Assembly: GCF_002285415.1 (NCBI RefSeq)
Contig: NZ_NSBU01000007.1
Span: 312,501 to 376,500 of the forward strand
Direction of reading: 5' to 3'
DNA length: 64,000 nt
From: Actibacterium pelagium
GTDB lineage: Bacteria; Pseudomonadota; Alphaproteobacteria; Rhodobacterales; Rhodobacteraceae
This document shows, piece after piece, positions 26,180 to 35,132 of the stretch; the stretch's first letter is position 1; every line of letters begins with the position of its first letter. Under the pieces are notes generated by a model. It was not told where the DNA came from. It did no database searches and saw nothing but the letters and a program-made list of their open reading frames with translations. A program made the position numbers and the translations under genes.

Positions 26180-27300
26180 TGCTTCGCCGTCTGCACCACG
26201 AGCAACCCGAAAGCTTTGCCTTCACGCCCCCGAACCAACAGTGGGCGGAACTGCAAATGACCAAGTTCCCCGAAGGCCGTCAGGCCTCGGCCATTATTCC
26301 GCTGCTGTGGCGTGCGCAAGAACAGGAAGGCTGGCTCAGCCGTCCTGCGATCGAGCACATCGCTGACATGCTGGGAATGCCCTATATCCGGGCGCTTGAG
26401 GTTGCTACGTTCTACTTCATGTTCCAGCTGCAACCGGTTGGTTCTGTTGCGCATATTCAGGTTTGCGGCACCACGTCCTGCATGATCTGCGGCGCCGAAG
26501 ACCTGATAGCGGTTTGCAAGGAAAAGATTGCTGCCAATGCGCACGAGCTGTCGGAAGACGGCAAGCTCAGCTGGGAAGAAGTCGAATGCCTTGGCGCCTG
26601 TGCCAACGCTCCGATGGCCCAGATCGGCAAGGACTATTACGAAGACCTGACCGCCAAACGCTTTGGCGAGATCATCGACGAACTGCGTGCCGGTAAGGTT
26701 CCGGTTCCGGGTCCGCAAAACGGTCGCTACGCGGCAGAGCCTCTGTCGGGTCTGACCTCGTTGACCGAGCATGAGAGCGGCAAGAAACAGTATAATGCGT
26801 CGGCGCAGCTGGCTGTGGATCTGGGTGAAACCGTCAAACGCATCGACGGCACCGAAGTTCCGATCCTGACCCCGTGGCTGAAAGGCCGCGACAAGTCGGC
26901 CACGAAGGCAGAAGCGCCTGCACCGAAAGCAGAACCGAAGAAAGCCGAGCCCAAGAAAGCTGCGCCGAAGAAAGCAAAGGCCGCCGAGGCGGCTCCTGCG
27001 ACGGAGGGCACGAAACCTTCAGGGTTGGAAACTGCACGTGGCGGACAAGCTGATGATCTCAAGCAGATCAAAGGAGTTGGTCCGAAGCTCGAGGCGCTGC
27101 TGAACTCGATGGGTTACTACCACTTTGACCAGATCGCCGAATGGACCGCTGAAGAGGTCGCTTGGGTTGATCAGAACCTTGTTGGGTTCAAGGGTCGGGT
27201 CAGCCGCGATGCCTGGGTAGATCAGGCTAAAGTACTAGCCGCTGGTGGAGAGACTGAATTCAGCTCCCGTGTTAAAGATGGAGGCGTTTACGAGAAGTAA
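26179..27300 (+). CDS. nuoE: NADH-quinone oxidoreductase subunit E with C-terminal extension
   Basis: Residues 1-220 are a standard NuoE thioredoxin-like domain binding [2Fe-2S] cluster N1a through CGTTSCMIC and [10 protein letters not shown]. It continues for 150 residues more than the core: a Lys/Ala/Pro-rich linker (about 235-285) and a compact domain starting [14 protein letters not shown] (about 292-303), which looks like a helix-hairpin-helix module, then [16 protein letters not shown] and [10 protein letters not shown]. The frame is continuous, so it is a fusion, not an error. The tail's role is not known to me; similar tails occur in Rhodobacterales. Confidence 0.94.
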   Translation: MLRRLHHEQPESFAFTPPNQQWAELQMTKFPEGRQASAIIPLLWRAQEQEGWLSRPAIEHIADMLGMPYIRALEVATFYFMFQLQPVGSVAHIQVCGTTSCMICGAEDLIAVCKEKIAANAHELSEDGKLSWEEVECLGACANAPMAQIGKDYYEDLTAKRFGEIIDELRAGKVPVPGPQNGRYAAEPLSGLTSLTEHESGKKQYNASAQLAVDLGETVKRIDGTEVPILTPWLKGRDKSATKAEAPAPKAEPKKAEPKKAAPKKAKAAEAAPATEGTKPSGLETARGGQADDLKQIKGVGPKLEALLNSMGYYHFDQIAEWTAEEVAWVDQNLVGFKGRVSRDAWVDQAKVLAAGGETEFSSRVKDGGVYEK

Positions 27301-27323
27301 ATGCCACATCTTAGGGAGAGAAT

Positions 27324-27689
27324 ATGTCTGAAACTGGAGGAATCGATAAGGCCAAGCTGACGGGCGGTATCGTCGGCGCGATCGTTGCGATTGTCTTGAT
27401 CGTGATGGGAATGGTCATCTTTGGGATTATAGCTGGCGTTGTTGTCGGTTTTGTCCTTGCCGGGTATCTCGGCACTCAAGACGTAGGTGCGGCCCCCGCG
27501 CAGGAGGAGGCCAGTGCTGCAGTGCCTGCAAAGGCAGCGGCGCCGGTTGCGCAGGAAGAGGCTGCACCTGCTTCAAAACCCGCCCCGGTGGCGGATAAGC
27601 CCGCTGCCAAGTGGAAACCGTCGGCGGTTTTGGCGGGCGAACAGGAACTGGCGTCCCGAAAGGGGGCCTGGCGCTACAACGGCGCATGA
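27324..27689 (+). CDS. Small membrane protein with Ala/Pro-rich tail, in nuo operon
   Basis: I do not recognise this 121-residue protein. After a short polar start it has one long or two close glycine-rich hydrophobic helices (about 13-48, GGIVGAIVAIVLIVMGMVIFG...), then an Ala/Pro/Glu-rich low-complexity stretch and a short end SRKGAWRYNGA. The ATG has AGGGAGAG upstream and follows nuoE by 23 bp, so it belongs to the nuo transcript. It might be an assembly or accessory factor; that is inference from position only. Confidence 0.7.
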   Translation: MSETGGIDKAKLTGGIVGAIVAIVLIVMGMVIFGIIAGVVVGFVLAGYLGTQDVGAAPAQEEASAAVPAKAAAPVAQEEAAPASKPAPVADKPAAKWKPSAVLAGEQELASRKGAWRYNGA

Positions 27690-27695
27690 ACTTAG

Positions 27696-27720
27696 GCCCG
27701 GTCCCGGCTTGGGACCGGGC
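27696..27720 (+). other. Strong intercistronic hairpin in nuo operon
   Basis: GCCCGGTCCC (27696-27705) pairs perfectly with GGGACCGGGC (27711-27720) around GGCTT. There is no T-tract and the operon continues, so it is more likely an mRNA-stability or processing stem than a terminator. Confidence 0.6.
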
Positions 27721-27767
27721 GGAACAAACGGCAGCGCGGTGGCGCTTGGCCCTGATGGAGAGATCAC

Positions 27768-27995
27768 ATGGCCCGGAAAACGGACCAAGAGATTGCACGA
27801 CAGGGACGCATCGTCGCGTTGGTGATCGCAGGAGCCATGCTTCTGTGGATGGGAGCGCAGGTTTTAGGAGCGCAGTTGGGGCTTCCTCCCCGGTTTGCGT
27901 TTCTGATCGACCTGTTGGCTTTGGCGGCGTTCGTTTGGGCGTTCGTGAACATTTTTTGGATCTGGCGGAAACGCCGGGACAGTGAAGGACAGTAA
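27768..27995 (+). CDS. DUF5337-like small membrane protein
   Basis: This 75-residue protein begins [31 protein letters not shown] and has two membrane helices (about 15-35 and 43-64) flanked by charged ends ([12 protein letters not shown]). It fits my knowledge of DUF5337, a small Rhodobacterales family found in nuo operons; function unknown. GGAGAG precedes the ATG, and its stop is one base before the nuoF start. Confidence 0.75.
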   Translation: MARKTDQEIARQGRIVALVIAGAMLLWMGAQVLGAQLGLPPRFAFLIDLLALAAFVWAFVNIFWIWRKRRDSEGQ

Positions 27996-27996
27996 G

Positions 27997-29295
27997 ATGC
28001 TGAAAGATCAGGACCGGATCTTTACCAATATCTACGGCATGCACGACCGTACCCTTGCCGGTGCGAAGGCGCGTGGTCACTGGGATGGCACGGCTGGTAT
28101 CATCCAGAAGGGCCGTGATTGGATTGTCGACCAGATGAAGGCCTCGGGCCTGCGGGGTCGTGGTGGGGCTGGCTTCCCAACGGGTTTGAAATGGTCCTTC
28201 ATGCCCAAGGAAAGTGATGGCCGCCCGTCCTATCTGGTTATCAACGCCGACGAGTCGGAGCCGGGTACCTGTAAAGACCGCGAGATTATGCGCCACGATC
28301 CGCATACGCTGATCGAAGGTGCGCTGATTGCCTCTTTCGCGATGGGTGCGAACATCTCGTATATCTACATCCGCGGCGAGTTCATCCGCGAGCGCGAAGC
28401 GCTGCAGGCGGCGATTGACGAAGCCTATGACGCGGGTCTGCTTGGCAAGAATGCTGCTGGTTCTGGCTGGGACTTTGATCTGTTCCTGCACCACGGTGCG
28501 GGCGCTTACATCTGCGGTGAAGAAACCGCATTGATCGAAAGCCTTGAGGGCAAAAAGGGCATGCCCCGCATGAAGCCGCCATTCCCGGCGGGTGCGGGTC
28601 TGTATGGCTGCCCGACCACTGTGAACAACGTTGAATCGATCGCCGTCGTTCCGACCATCCTGCGTCGCGGCCCCGAGTGGTTCACCGGCTTTGGCCGCCC
28701 CAACAACGCGGGCACCAAGCTGTTTGGTATCTCTGGCCACGTGAACAACCCCTGTGTTGTGGAAGAGGCCATGTCGATCTCGTTTGAAGAGCTGATCGAA
28801 AAGCACTGTGGCGGTATCCGCGGCGGGTGGGACAACCTGCTGGCTGTTATCCCGGGTGGCTCGTCCGTGCCGTGTGTGCGTGGCGAAAACATGCGCGACG
28901 CGATCATGGATTTTGACTATCTGCGCGGTGAACTGGGCTCGGGCCTTGGTACCGCAGCCGTGATCGTCATGGACAAGAACACCGACATCATCAAAGCCAT
29001 CTGGCGCCTGTCGAAGTTCTACAAGCATGAAAGCTGTGGTCAGTGTACCCCGTGCCGCGAAGGCACCGGCTGGATGATGCGTGTCATGGACCGTCTGGTG
29101 CGCGGCGAGGCAGAGGTCGAGGAAATCGACATGCTGTTCGACGTGACCAAGCAAGTCGAAGGCCACACCATCTGTGCGCTTGGCGACGCGGCGGCTTGGC
29201 CGATCCAGGGTCTGATCAAGAACTTCCGTGAGGAAATCGAAGACCGGATCAAGGCTCAGAAAACAGGTCGCATGGGGGCCATGGCGGCAGAATAA
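27997..29295 (+). CDS. nuoF: NADH-quinone oxidoreductase subunit F
   Basis: NuoF binds NADH and FMN and cluster N3. The 432-residue protein has the NADH-site [16 protein letters not shown], the FMN-site [28 protein letters not shown], and cluster cysteines in [12 protein letters not shown] (about 347-353) plus Cys in HTICALGDA (about 393). I start at [11 protein letters not shown] (ATG 27997, AAGGACAG upstream) and not five codons earlier. 184 bp separate it from the next gene. Confidence 0.97.
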   Translation: MLKDQDRIFTNIYGMHDRTLAGAKARGHWDGTAGIIQKGRDWIVDQMKASGLRGRGGAGFPTGLKWSFMPKESDGRPSYLVINADESEPGTCKDREIMRHDPHTLIEGALIASFAMGANISYIYIRGEFIREREALQAAIDEAYDAGLLGKNAAGSGWDFDLFLHHGAGAYICGEETALIESLEGKKGMPRMKPPFPAGAGLYGCPTTVNNVESIAVVPTILRRGPEWFTGFGRPNNAGTKLFGISGHVNNPCVVEEAMSISFEELIEKHCGGIRGGWDNLLAVIPGGSSVPCVRGENMRDAIMDFDYLRGELGSGLGTAAVIVMDKNTDIIKAIWRLSKFYKHESCGQCTPCREGTGWMMRVMDRLVRGEAEVEEIDMLFDVTKQVEGHTICALGDAAAWPIQGLIKNFREEIEDRIKAQKTGRMGAMAAE

Positions 29296-29443
29296 TCGTG
29301 CAATTTCAGGGGCATCATAAAGTAGCACTAGCTGCCAAGCGGACGGGTAAGGGGTATTCTCTCTTGGCCGGTATCCGCCGTTCCGACGCGGAACGTGCCC
29401 CTTGTTATTGCATAGCGAAAGCTGCGCCTCCCACCTCTACCAT

Positions 29444-29462
29444 CGTCGCAAATCCTGCGACG
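29444..29462 (+). other. Hairpin upstream of the DUF5333 ribosome site
   Basis: CGTCGCA / TGCGACG with a 5-base loop lies 8 bases before the GGAGG that serves the gene at 29480. It occupies the end of the 184 bp nuoF-DUF5333 gap; the rest of the gap holds no convincing gene. Confidence 0.5.
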
Positions 29463-29479
29463 CTGATCGGAGGTGACGC

Positions 29480-29887
29480 ATGAAACCCCTTATGACCACT
29501 GCAATTGCTGTTCTTTTGGCCTCGGCTTCGACCGTTCAGGCCCTAGCCAGCGAATTGCGTTATCACCAGCCCATCAATGACGGGCTGACCATCGTCGCTA
29601 TTGCGGACATCCTCCGCAAAGAGTGCGATGAGATCGAGCCGCGGATGATCCGCGCTTACCGTTTTATCAAGTCGCTGGAATACACGGCCAAGGCCGATGG
29701 GTTCAGCGATGAAGAAATCGAGGCCTTTGTCGAGAACAAGGATGAAAAGGCCCGCGTCCAAGGCGCGGCCCGGGAATACTTGTACTCGAAGGGCGTCAAT
29801 CTGGCCGAACCGCAGACCTACTGCACTGTTGGTCTCGCTGAAATTGACCGGAACAGCCAAATCGGCGCGCTGTTGAGGAGCAAATAG
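29480..29887 (+). CDS. DUF5333-like secreted protein in nuo operon
   Basis: This 135-residue protein has a signal peptide (MKPLMTTAIAVLLASASTVQALA, cleavage near residue 24) and a mostly helical, acidic mature part with two cysteines (KECDEIEPRM, YCTVGLAEI). It matches my recollection of DUF5333, a Rhodobacterales family of unknown function. GGAGGTGACGC precedes the ATG, and nuoG begins 3 bp after the stop, so it is co-expressed with complex I. A periplasmic role in assembly is possible but unproven. Confidence 0.75.
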   Translation: MKPLMTTAIAVLLASASTVQALASELRYHQPINDGLTIVAIADILRKECDEIEPRMIRAYRFIKSLEYTAKADGFSDEEIEAFVENKDEKARVQGAAREYLYSKGVNLAEPQTYCTVGLAEIDRNSQIGALLRSK

Positions 29888-29890
29888 ACT

Positions 29891-31912
29891 ATGAGCGACC
29901 TTCGCAAGATTGTCATCGACGGGCAGGAGATCGAAGTAGATCCCGCCATGACCCTGATCCAGGCTTGTGAGCAAGCCGGGGTAGAGGTGCCGCGCTTCTG
30001 CTATCACGAGCGTCTGTCGATTGCCGGTAACTGCCGGATGTGTCTGGTAGAGGTCGTTGGCGGCCCGCCCAAGCCGGCTGCGTCTTGCGCGATGCAGGTT
30101 AAAGACCTGCGTCCGGGGCCGGAAGGCCAGCCTCCGGTCGTCAAAACCAACTCGCCCATGGTCAAGAAGGCCCGCGAAGGCGTGATGGAATTCCTGCTGA
30201 TCAACCACCCGCTGGATTGCCCGATCTGCGACCAGGGCGGTGAATGTGACCTTCAGGACCAGGCCATGGCTTATGGTGTGGATTTCAGCCGTTTCCGTGA
30301 ACCCAAGCGCGCCACCGAAGACCTGAACCTTGGTCCGCTTGTTGGCACCGCGATGACCCGCTGCATCAGCTGCACCCGTTGCGTGCGTTTCACCTCGGAA
30401 GTTGCTGGCATCACCCAGATGGGCCAAACCGGCCGCGGTGAAGATGCAGAGATCACCAGCTATCTGAACCAGACACTGGATTCGAACCTGCAGGGCAACA
30501 TCATCGACCTGTGCCCGGTGGGTGCGCTGACGTCGAAGCCTTATGCCTTTACCGCCCGTCCGTGGGAACTGACCAAGACAGAATCCATCGATGTGATGGA
30601 CGCTCTTGGATCGAACATTCGCGTCGACACCAAAGGTCGCGAAGTGATGCGCATTCTGCCGCGTAACCATGATGGCGTGAATGAAGAGTGGATTTCGGAC
30701 AAGACCCGTTTCGTCTGGGATGGCCTGCGTCGCCAGCGTCTGGACACGCCGTATATCCGCGAAAACGGCAAGCTGCGCAAAGCAAGCTGGGGTGAGGCGT
30801 TGGACGCTGCCGCTGCTGCGATGAAGGGCAAGAAAGTTACCGGTCTGATCGGTGATCTGGCCTCTGTCGAAGCGGCCTTTGCTTTGAAACAACTGGTTGA
30901 AGGTCTGGGTGGTTCGGTTGAGTGCCGTACCAACAACGCCAAACTGCCCGCGGGCAACCGTTCGGGCTATGTGGGCACCGCCACCATCGAAGATATCGAC
31001 AGCGCAGAGATGGTTCTGCTGATCGGCACCAACCCGCGTGTTGAAGCACCGGTCCTGAACGCCCGTATCCGCAAGGCATGGGCGGCTGGCGCAGATGTCG
31101 GTCTGATCGGTGAAGCTGCTGACCTGACCTATGATTATGCACATCTGGGCACTGACCGTGACACATTGGTTGATGTCGCGACCAAGGATGTGACCGAAGA
31201 AACCAAGGCGAAGAACACTGTTGTCATCGTTGGCCAGGGCGCTCTGCGTGAAGCCGACGGCGAGGCGGTGCTGAGCCAGGCAATGGCGATTGCCGAAGCC
31301 TCGAACAGCAAGCTGATGATCCTGCACACTGCGGCCAGCCGCGTAGGTGCGATGGACGCTGGTTGTGTGACCGAAGGCGGTCTGGAAAAGGCCATCGACG
31401 GGGCAGAGGTGATCTATAACCTCGGTGCCGATGAGGTCGAAATCGACGCGGGTGCCTTCGTGATCTATCAGGGCAGCCATGGCGACCGTGGCGCGCACCG
31501 CGCTGACATCATCCTGCCGGGTGCCGCATACACCGAGGAAAACGGTCTGTTCGTGAACACCGAAGGTCGTCCGCAGCTGGCGATGCGCGCTGCGTTCCCT
31601 CCGGGTGATGCGAAAGAGAACTGGGCCATCCTGCGTGCCTTGTCCGCGCAAACCGGTGAAGTGCTGGCATACGACAGCCTTGCCGCCCTGCGTCAGGCCC
31701 TGATCGCCGAAGTTCCGCATCTGGGTCAGATCGACGTGGTTGCCCAGAACGAATGGACGCCGATCAAAGCGAAGAAACCGGGTAAGGCCGACTTCCGCAA
31801 CGCGGTTGCCGACTTCTACCTGACCAACCCGATCGCACGTGCGTCGGCCCTGATGGCAGAGTTGTCTGCCAACGCCAAGGCCCGCGCCGAAGCGCCGATC
31901 GCAGCGGAGTAA
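29891..31912 (+). CDS. nuoG: NADH-quinone oxidoreductase subunit G
   Basis: NuoG carries several of the iron-sulfur clusters that pass electrons from NuoF inward. The 673-residue protein shows N1b (Cys37, 48, 51, 66), N5 with its histidine ligand (His106, Cys110, 113, 119) and N4 (Cys158, 161, 164, 208 in DLCPVGAL), then a molybdopterin-oxidoreductase-like C-terminal region without visible cofactor cysteines. Length is typical for alphaproteobacteria. It is followed by a 274 bp gap before nuoH. Confidence 0.97.
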   Translation: MSDLRKIVIDGQEIEVDPAMTLIQACEQAGVEVPRFCYHERLSIAGNCRMCLVEVVGGPPKPAASCAMQVKDLRPGPEGQPPVVKTNSPMVKKAREGVMEFLLINHPLDCPICDQGGECDLQDQAMAYGVDFSRFREPKRATEDLNLGPLVGTAMTRCISCTRCVRFTSEVAGITQMGQTGRGEDAEITSYLNQTLDSNLQGNIIDLCPVGALTSKPYAFTARPWELTKTESIDVMDALGSNIRVDTKGREVMRILPRNHDGVNEEWISDKTRFVWDGLRRQRLDTPYIRENGKLRKASWGEALDAAAAAMKGKKVTGLIGDLASVEAAFALKQLVEGLGGSVECRTNNAKLPAGNRSGYVGTATIEDIDSAEMVLLIGTNPRVEAPVLNARIRKAWAAGADVGLIGEAADLTYDYAHLGTDRDTLVDVATKDVTEETKAKNTVVIVGQGALREADGEAVLSQAMAIAEASNSKLMILHTAASRVGAMDAGCVTEGGLEKAIDGAEVIYNLGADEVEIDAGAFVIYQGSHGDRGAHRADIILPGAAYTEENGLFVNTEGRPQLAMRAAFPPGDAKENWAILRALSAQTGEVLAYDSLAALRQALIAEVPHLGQIDVVAQNEWTPIKAKKPGKADFRNAVADFYLTNPIARASALMAELSANAKARAEAPIAAE

Positions 31913-32186
31913 TTTGTGCTGAACGCCCAGATCATATCCCCCCAGATGCAGGTCGCGAACCTGACAGTCTTGGCTCGCGGTGGCGAGAACGGGGCTGGTT
32001 GGGGCGTGTCTGACTCTGCGGCGATGTTTCGCAATAAATTCAACGAAGATACTGGCAATCGTCGCGCAGATGCTGTTAACAGCAACTCACCGATGCTGCC
32101 GCGCGGCATGCGTGTTTCAAACGCGCCTGCCACGACGAAAAACGTACCGTTTCGGACACACCGACGGACTGAGGGAATGAGGAACG
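31913..32186 (+). other. Unassigned gap between nuoG and nuoH
   Basis: The gap contains short frames on both strands (for example a GTG frame 31916-32194 running 8 bases into nuoH), but none shows a domain, signal peptide or strong ribosome site. I see no hairpin or promoter of quality. It could hold a small gene, a processed leader or decayed sequence. Confidence 0.4.
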
Positions 32187-33224
32187 ATGGCTGATTTCTT
32201 GAACACTGGCTTCGGAACCTTCTTGCTGATAGCGGCTCAAGGCCTGCTGATCATCGGTTTCGTGATGATTTCGCTGCTGTTCCTTGTGTACGGCGACCGT
32301 AAGATCTGGGCTGCTGTCCAGATGCGTCGGGGTCCGAACGTGGTAGGGGCCTTTGGTCTGCTGCAATCGGTGGCTGACGCACTGAAATATGTTGTGAAAG
32401 AGGTGGTTATCCCCGCTGGCGCCGACAAGACGGTGTTCATGCTGGCGCCGATGATCTCTTTCGTTCTGGCGATCCTCGCTTGGGCCGTGATCCCATTTGC
32501 CGATGGCTGGGTTCTGGCGGACCTGAATGTCGCGATCCTGTATGTCTTCGCGATCTCTTCGCTAGAGGTCTACGGCGTCATCATGGGTGGTTGGGCCTCG
32601 AACTCTAAATACCCGTTCCTTGGCTCGCTGCGTTCGGCGGCACAGATGATCTCTTACGAGGTTTCGATCGGCCTGATCATCATCGGCATCATCCTGTCGA
32701 CCGGCTCGCTGAACTTCACCGACATCGTTGCAGCGCAAGACGGCAAGTATGGCCTGTTCAGCTGGTACTGGCTGCCGCACCTGCCGATGGTCTTCCTGTT
32801 CTTCATCTCGGCGCTGGCTGAAACAAACCGCCCGCCGTTCGACCTGCCAGAAGCGGAATCGGAACTGGTTGCCGGTTATCAAGTTGAATACAGCTCGACC
32901 CCGTTCCTGCTGTTCATGGCCGGTGAATATATCGCGATCTTCCTGATGTGCGCACTGACCTCGCTGCTGTTCTTCGGCGGCTGGCTGTCCCCGATCCCGG
33001 GTCTGCCGGATGGCGCCCTGTGGATGGTCGGTAAAATGGCGTTCTTCTTCTTCCTCTTCGCGATGGTGAAGGCGATCACGCCGCGCTACCGCTATGACCA
33101 GCTGATGCGTCTGGGTTGGAAAGTTTTCCTGCCGATGTCGCTGGTGTGGGTCGTGATCGTGGCGTTCTTCGCGAAATTTGAACTTTTCGGCGGTGCATAT
33201 GCCCGTTGGGTAATCGGAGGCTGA
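32187..33224 (+). CDS. nuoH: NADH-quinone oxidoreductase subunit H
   Basis: NuoH is the membrane subunit that joins the quinone chamber to the proton-pumping arm. The 345-residue protein has eight or so membrane helices with the conserved loops ERK-like [51 protein letters not shown] and [29 protein letters not shown] precedes the ATG. nuoI begins 1 bp after its stop. Confidence 0.97.
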   Translation: MADFLNTGFGTFLLIAAQGLLIIGFVMISLLFLVYGDRKIWAAVQMRRGPNVVGAFGLLQSVADALKYVVKEVVIPAGADKTVFMLAPMISFVLAILAWAVIPFADGWVLADLNVAILYVFAISSLEVYGVIMGGWASNSKYPFLGSLRSAAQMISYEVSIGLIIIGIILSTGSLNFTDIVAAQDGKYGLFSWYWLPHLPMVFLFFISALAETNRPPFDLPEAESELVAGYQVEYSSTPFLLFMAGEYIAIFLMCALTSLLFFGGWLSPIPGLPDGALWMVGKMAFFFFLFAMVKAITPRYRYDQLMRLGWKVFLPMSLVWVVIVAFFAKFELFGGAYARWVIGG

Positions 33225-33225
33225 T

Positions 33226-33720
33226 ATGGCATCTATCGACTGGAACCGCGCGGGCAAATACTTCCTGCTGCACGATTTCTTCGTCGGCATGAAGCTGGGG
33301 CTGCGTTACTTCTTTGCCCCCAAGGCCACGCTGAACTATCCCCACGAAAAGGGCCCGCTGTCCCCGCGTTTCCGCGGTGAACACGCGCTGCGCCGCTATC
33401 CCAACGGGGAAGAGCGCTGCATCGCCTGTAAACTGTGTGAGGCGATCTGCCCGGCACAGGCGATCACCATCGACGCGGAACCCCGCGAAGACGGTTCGCG
33501 CCGCACCACGCGCTATGACATCGACATGACCAAATGCATCTACTGCGGTTTCTGCCAAGAAGCCTGCCCGGTAGACGCGATTGTCGAAGGTCCGAACTTC
33601 GAATTCGCAACCGAGACCCGCGAAGAGCTGTTTTACGACAAGGAGAAACTCCTTGCGAACGGCGAACGTTGGGAAGCGGAAATCGCTCGTAACCTGGAAC
33701 TGGATGCGCCGTACCGATGA
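33226..33720 (+). CDS. nuoI: NADH-quinone oxidoreductase subunit I
   Basis: NuoI is the ferredoxin-like subunit holding clusters N6a and N6b. Two CxxCxxCxxxCP motifs are intact: Cys65/68/71/75 ([12 protein letters not shown]) and Cys104/107/110/114 ([12 protein letters not shown]). The 164-residue length is normal. Its stop overlaps the next start as ATGA, coupling it to the CMD-fold gene. Confidence 0.97.
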   Translation: MASIDWNRAGKYFLLHDFFVGMKLGLRYFFAPKATLNYPHEKGPLSPRFRGEHALRRYPNGEERCIACKLCEAICPAQAITIDAEPREDGSRRTTRYDIDMTKCIYCGFCQEACPVDAIVEGPNFEFATETREELFYDKEKLLANGERWEAEIARNLELDAPYR

Positions 33721-34124
33721 ACGACCTAAGCAAACTCTTCGAGCAGATGATGGAACAAAGTCACGCTATGGCGAAGGCTTTCAATCCTGCTTTGGAAAGT
33801 TTCCAGGTCTCTGGGTTCGACAAGCTGATCCCGACCATGCCCAAGGACTTCATGGAGATGATCTGGGGCAACTCCTTTAACAAGGACGGTCTGGACGCAA
33901 AAACCCGCCTGCTGGTTGTTCTGGGTGGCCTGACCGTGTTGGGCGCACAGGCCGAGCCGCAGTTCAAACTGACTGTCCGCCACGCCATCGAGGCTGGCGC
34001 GACCCCGAAAGAGATCGCCGAGGTGATCTATCAGATGTCGATGCTGGGCGGTGTCCCGGCGATGGCCAAGGCGCTGCAACTGGCGCAAGAGGTCTTTAAC
34101 GAACTTGAAGGAGACGAGGAATGA
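33717..34124 (+). CDS. Cysteine-free carboxymuconolactone decarboxylase-fold protein
   Basis: The segment [54 protein letters not shown] (about 57-109) of this 135-residue protein is the helical CMD/AhpD fold. The AhpD CxxC redox pair is absent; there is no cysteine at all, so it is not a thiol peroxidase. A helical N-terminal part (1-50) precedes it. It overlaps nuoI and nuoJ by ATGA on both sides, so it is translationally coupled within complex I. Its function is unknown; structural or assembly roles are guesses. Confidence 0.82.
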   Translation: MNDLSKLFEQMMEQSHAMAKAFNPALESFQVSGFDKLIPTMPKDFMEMIWGNSFNKDGLDAKTRLLVVLGGLTVLGAQAEPQFKLTVRHAIEAGATPKEIAEVIYQMSMLGGVPAMAKALQLAQEVFNELEGDEE

Positions 34125-34735
34125 GCGTCGCCGATATCATCTTTTATGTTTTCGCCGTGGTGGTGGTGAGTGCGGGTTTCATGACCGTGATCTCTCGCAA
34201 CCCGGTGCATTCGGTGCTGTGGCTGATCTTGGCCTTCCTGTCTTCGGCAGGCCTGTTTGTTCTGCTTGGTGCGGAATTCGTGGCGATGCTTCTGGTCATC
34301 GTTTACGTTGGCGCGGTTGCCGTGCTGTTCCTGTTTGTCGTCATGATGCTGGACATCGACTTTGCCGAGCTTCGGGCGCAGATGGCACGGTATATCCCCA
34401 TTGCCGGCCTGATCGGCGTGGTGATCCTGATGCAACTGGGCATGGTCTTTGGCAACTGGCACGTGGCCGAAACGGCCGAGGCGGCCCGCGCGGCTGTAAC
34501 GCCAGCCGTGGATGAGGTGCACAACACCGCCGCTTTGGGTCAGCTGATCTATGACGATTACATCTACCTGTTCCAGGCTGCGGGCCTGATCCTGCTGGTC
34601 GCGATGATCGGTGCGATCGTACTGACCCTGCGCCACCGCACGGACGTCAAGCGTCAGGACATCCTGGCCCAGATCTACCGCGATCCGGCGACCGCTATGG
34701 AACTGAAAGACGTGAAACCGGGGCAGGGGCTGTAA
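34121..34735 (+). CDS. nuoJ: NADH-quinone oxidoreductase subunit J
   Basis: NuoJ is a membrane subunit lying between NuoA and NuoK. The 204-residue protein has five membrane helices and the conserved [28 protein letters not shown] and [22 protein letters not shown], the latter containing the pi-bulge helix. The start overlaps the CMD-fold gene. An 85 bp spacer with two hairpins separates it from nuoK. Confidence 0.96.
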   Translation: MSVADIIFYVFAVVVVSAGFMTVISRNPVHSVLWLILAFLSSAGLFVLLGAEFVAMLLVIVYVGAVAVLFLFVVMMLDIDFAELRAQMARYIPIAGLIGVVILMQLGMVFGNWHVAETAEAARAAVTPAVDEVHNTAALGQLIYDDYIYLFQAAGLILLVAMIGAIVLTLRHRTDVKRQDILAQIYRDPATAMELKDVKPGQGL

Positions 34736-34795
34736 GCTTCTCCCAAGATAACAATCGGCCCCGGGCAACCGGGACCGCGATAGTAAAGACGAAAT

Positions 34796-34810
34796 CGAGC
34801 CAAAGGCTCG
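34796..34810 (+). other. Hairpin directly before nuoK ribosome site
   Basis: CGAGCC-AAA-GGCTCG ends immediately before GAGGG, the likely nuoK ribosome site, 10 bases from the ATG. Upstream in the same gap, CCCGG-GCAA-CCGGG forms another short stem with a GNRA-type loop (about 34760-34773). Confidence 0.5.
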
Positions 34811-34820
34811 GAGGGACGAC

Positions 34821-35126
34821 ATGGTTGGATTGGAACATTACCTGACAGTAGCCGCCGCGCTATTCGTCATAGGCATCTTCGGCATCTTCCTGAACCGCAA
34901 GAACGTCATCATTATCCTGATGTCGGTGGAATTGATGCTGCTTGCGGTGAACATCAACCTTGTGGCGTTCTCGTCCTTCCTGGGCGATCTGGTCGGCCAG
35001 GTCTTCACGATGTTCGTCCTGACCGTTGCGGCTGCGGAAGCAGCGATCGGTCTGGCAATTCTGGTTTGCTTCTTCCGGACCCGCGGAACCATCGCGGTCG
35101 AAGATGTCAACGTGATGAAGGGGTAA
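34821..35126 (+). CDS. nuoK: NADH-quinone oxidoreductase subunit K
   Basis: NuoK is an MrpC-like proton-channel subunit. The 101-residue protein has three membrane helices with the two key buried glutamates in [16 protein letters not shown] and [15 protein letters not shown]. Length and ending (EDVNVMKG) are standard. GGAGGG precedes the ATG; nuoL starts 6 bp after the stop. Confidence 0.97.
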   Translation: MVGLEHYLTVAAALFVIGIFGIFLNRKNVIIILMSVELMLLAVNINLVAFSSFLGDLVGQVFTMFVLTVAAAEAAIGLAILVCFFRTRGTIAVEDVNVMKG

Positions 35127-35132
35127 CGGACA

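Noticed and set aside
26881-27300. Frameshift or assembly fusion at the end of nuoE
   Set aside because: The frame is open throughout, codon use is steady, and tails of this kind are known in related NuoE proteins.
29298-29483. 61-codon GTG frame between nuoF and the DUF5333 gene
   Set aside because: No ribosome site, domain or signal peptide, and it covers the hairpin and ribosome site of the next gene.
29543-31720. 725-codon leftward frame inside nuoG (and similar frames over nuoD, nuoF, nuoL and rnj)
   Set aside because: These long frames mirror strongly biased genes on the other strand; the nuo and rnj proteins are unmistakable and the antisense products show no motif.
31916-32194. 92-codon GTG frame between nuoG and nuoH
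   Set aside because: Composition is not protein-like, there is no clear ribosome site, and it runs into nuoH; left as an open gap.
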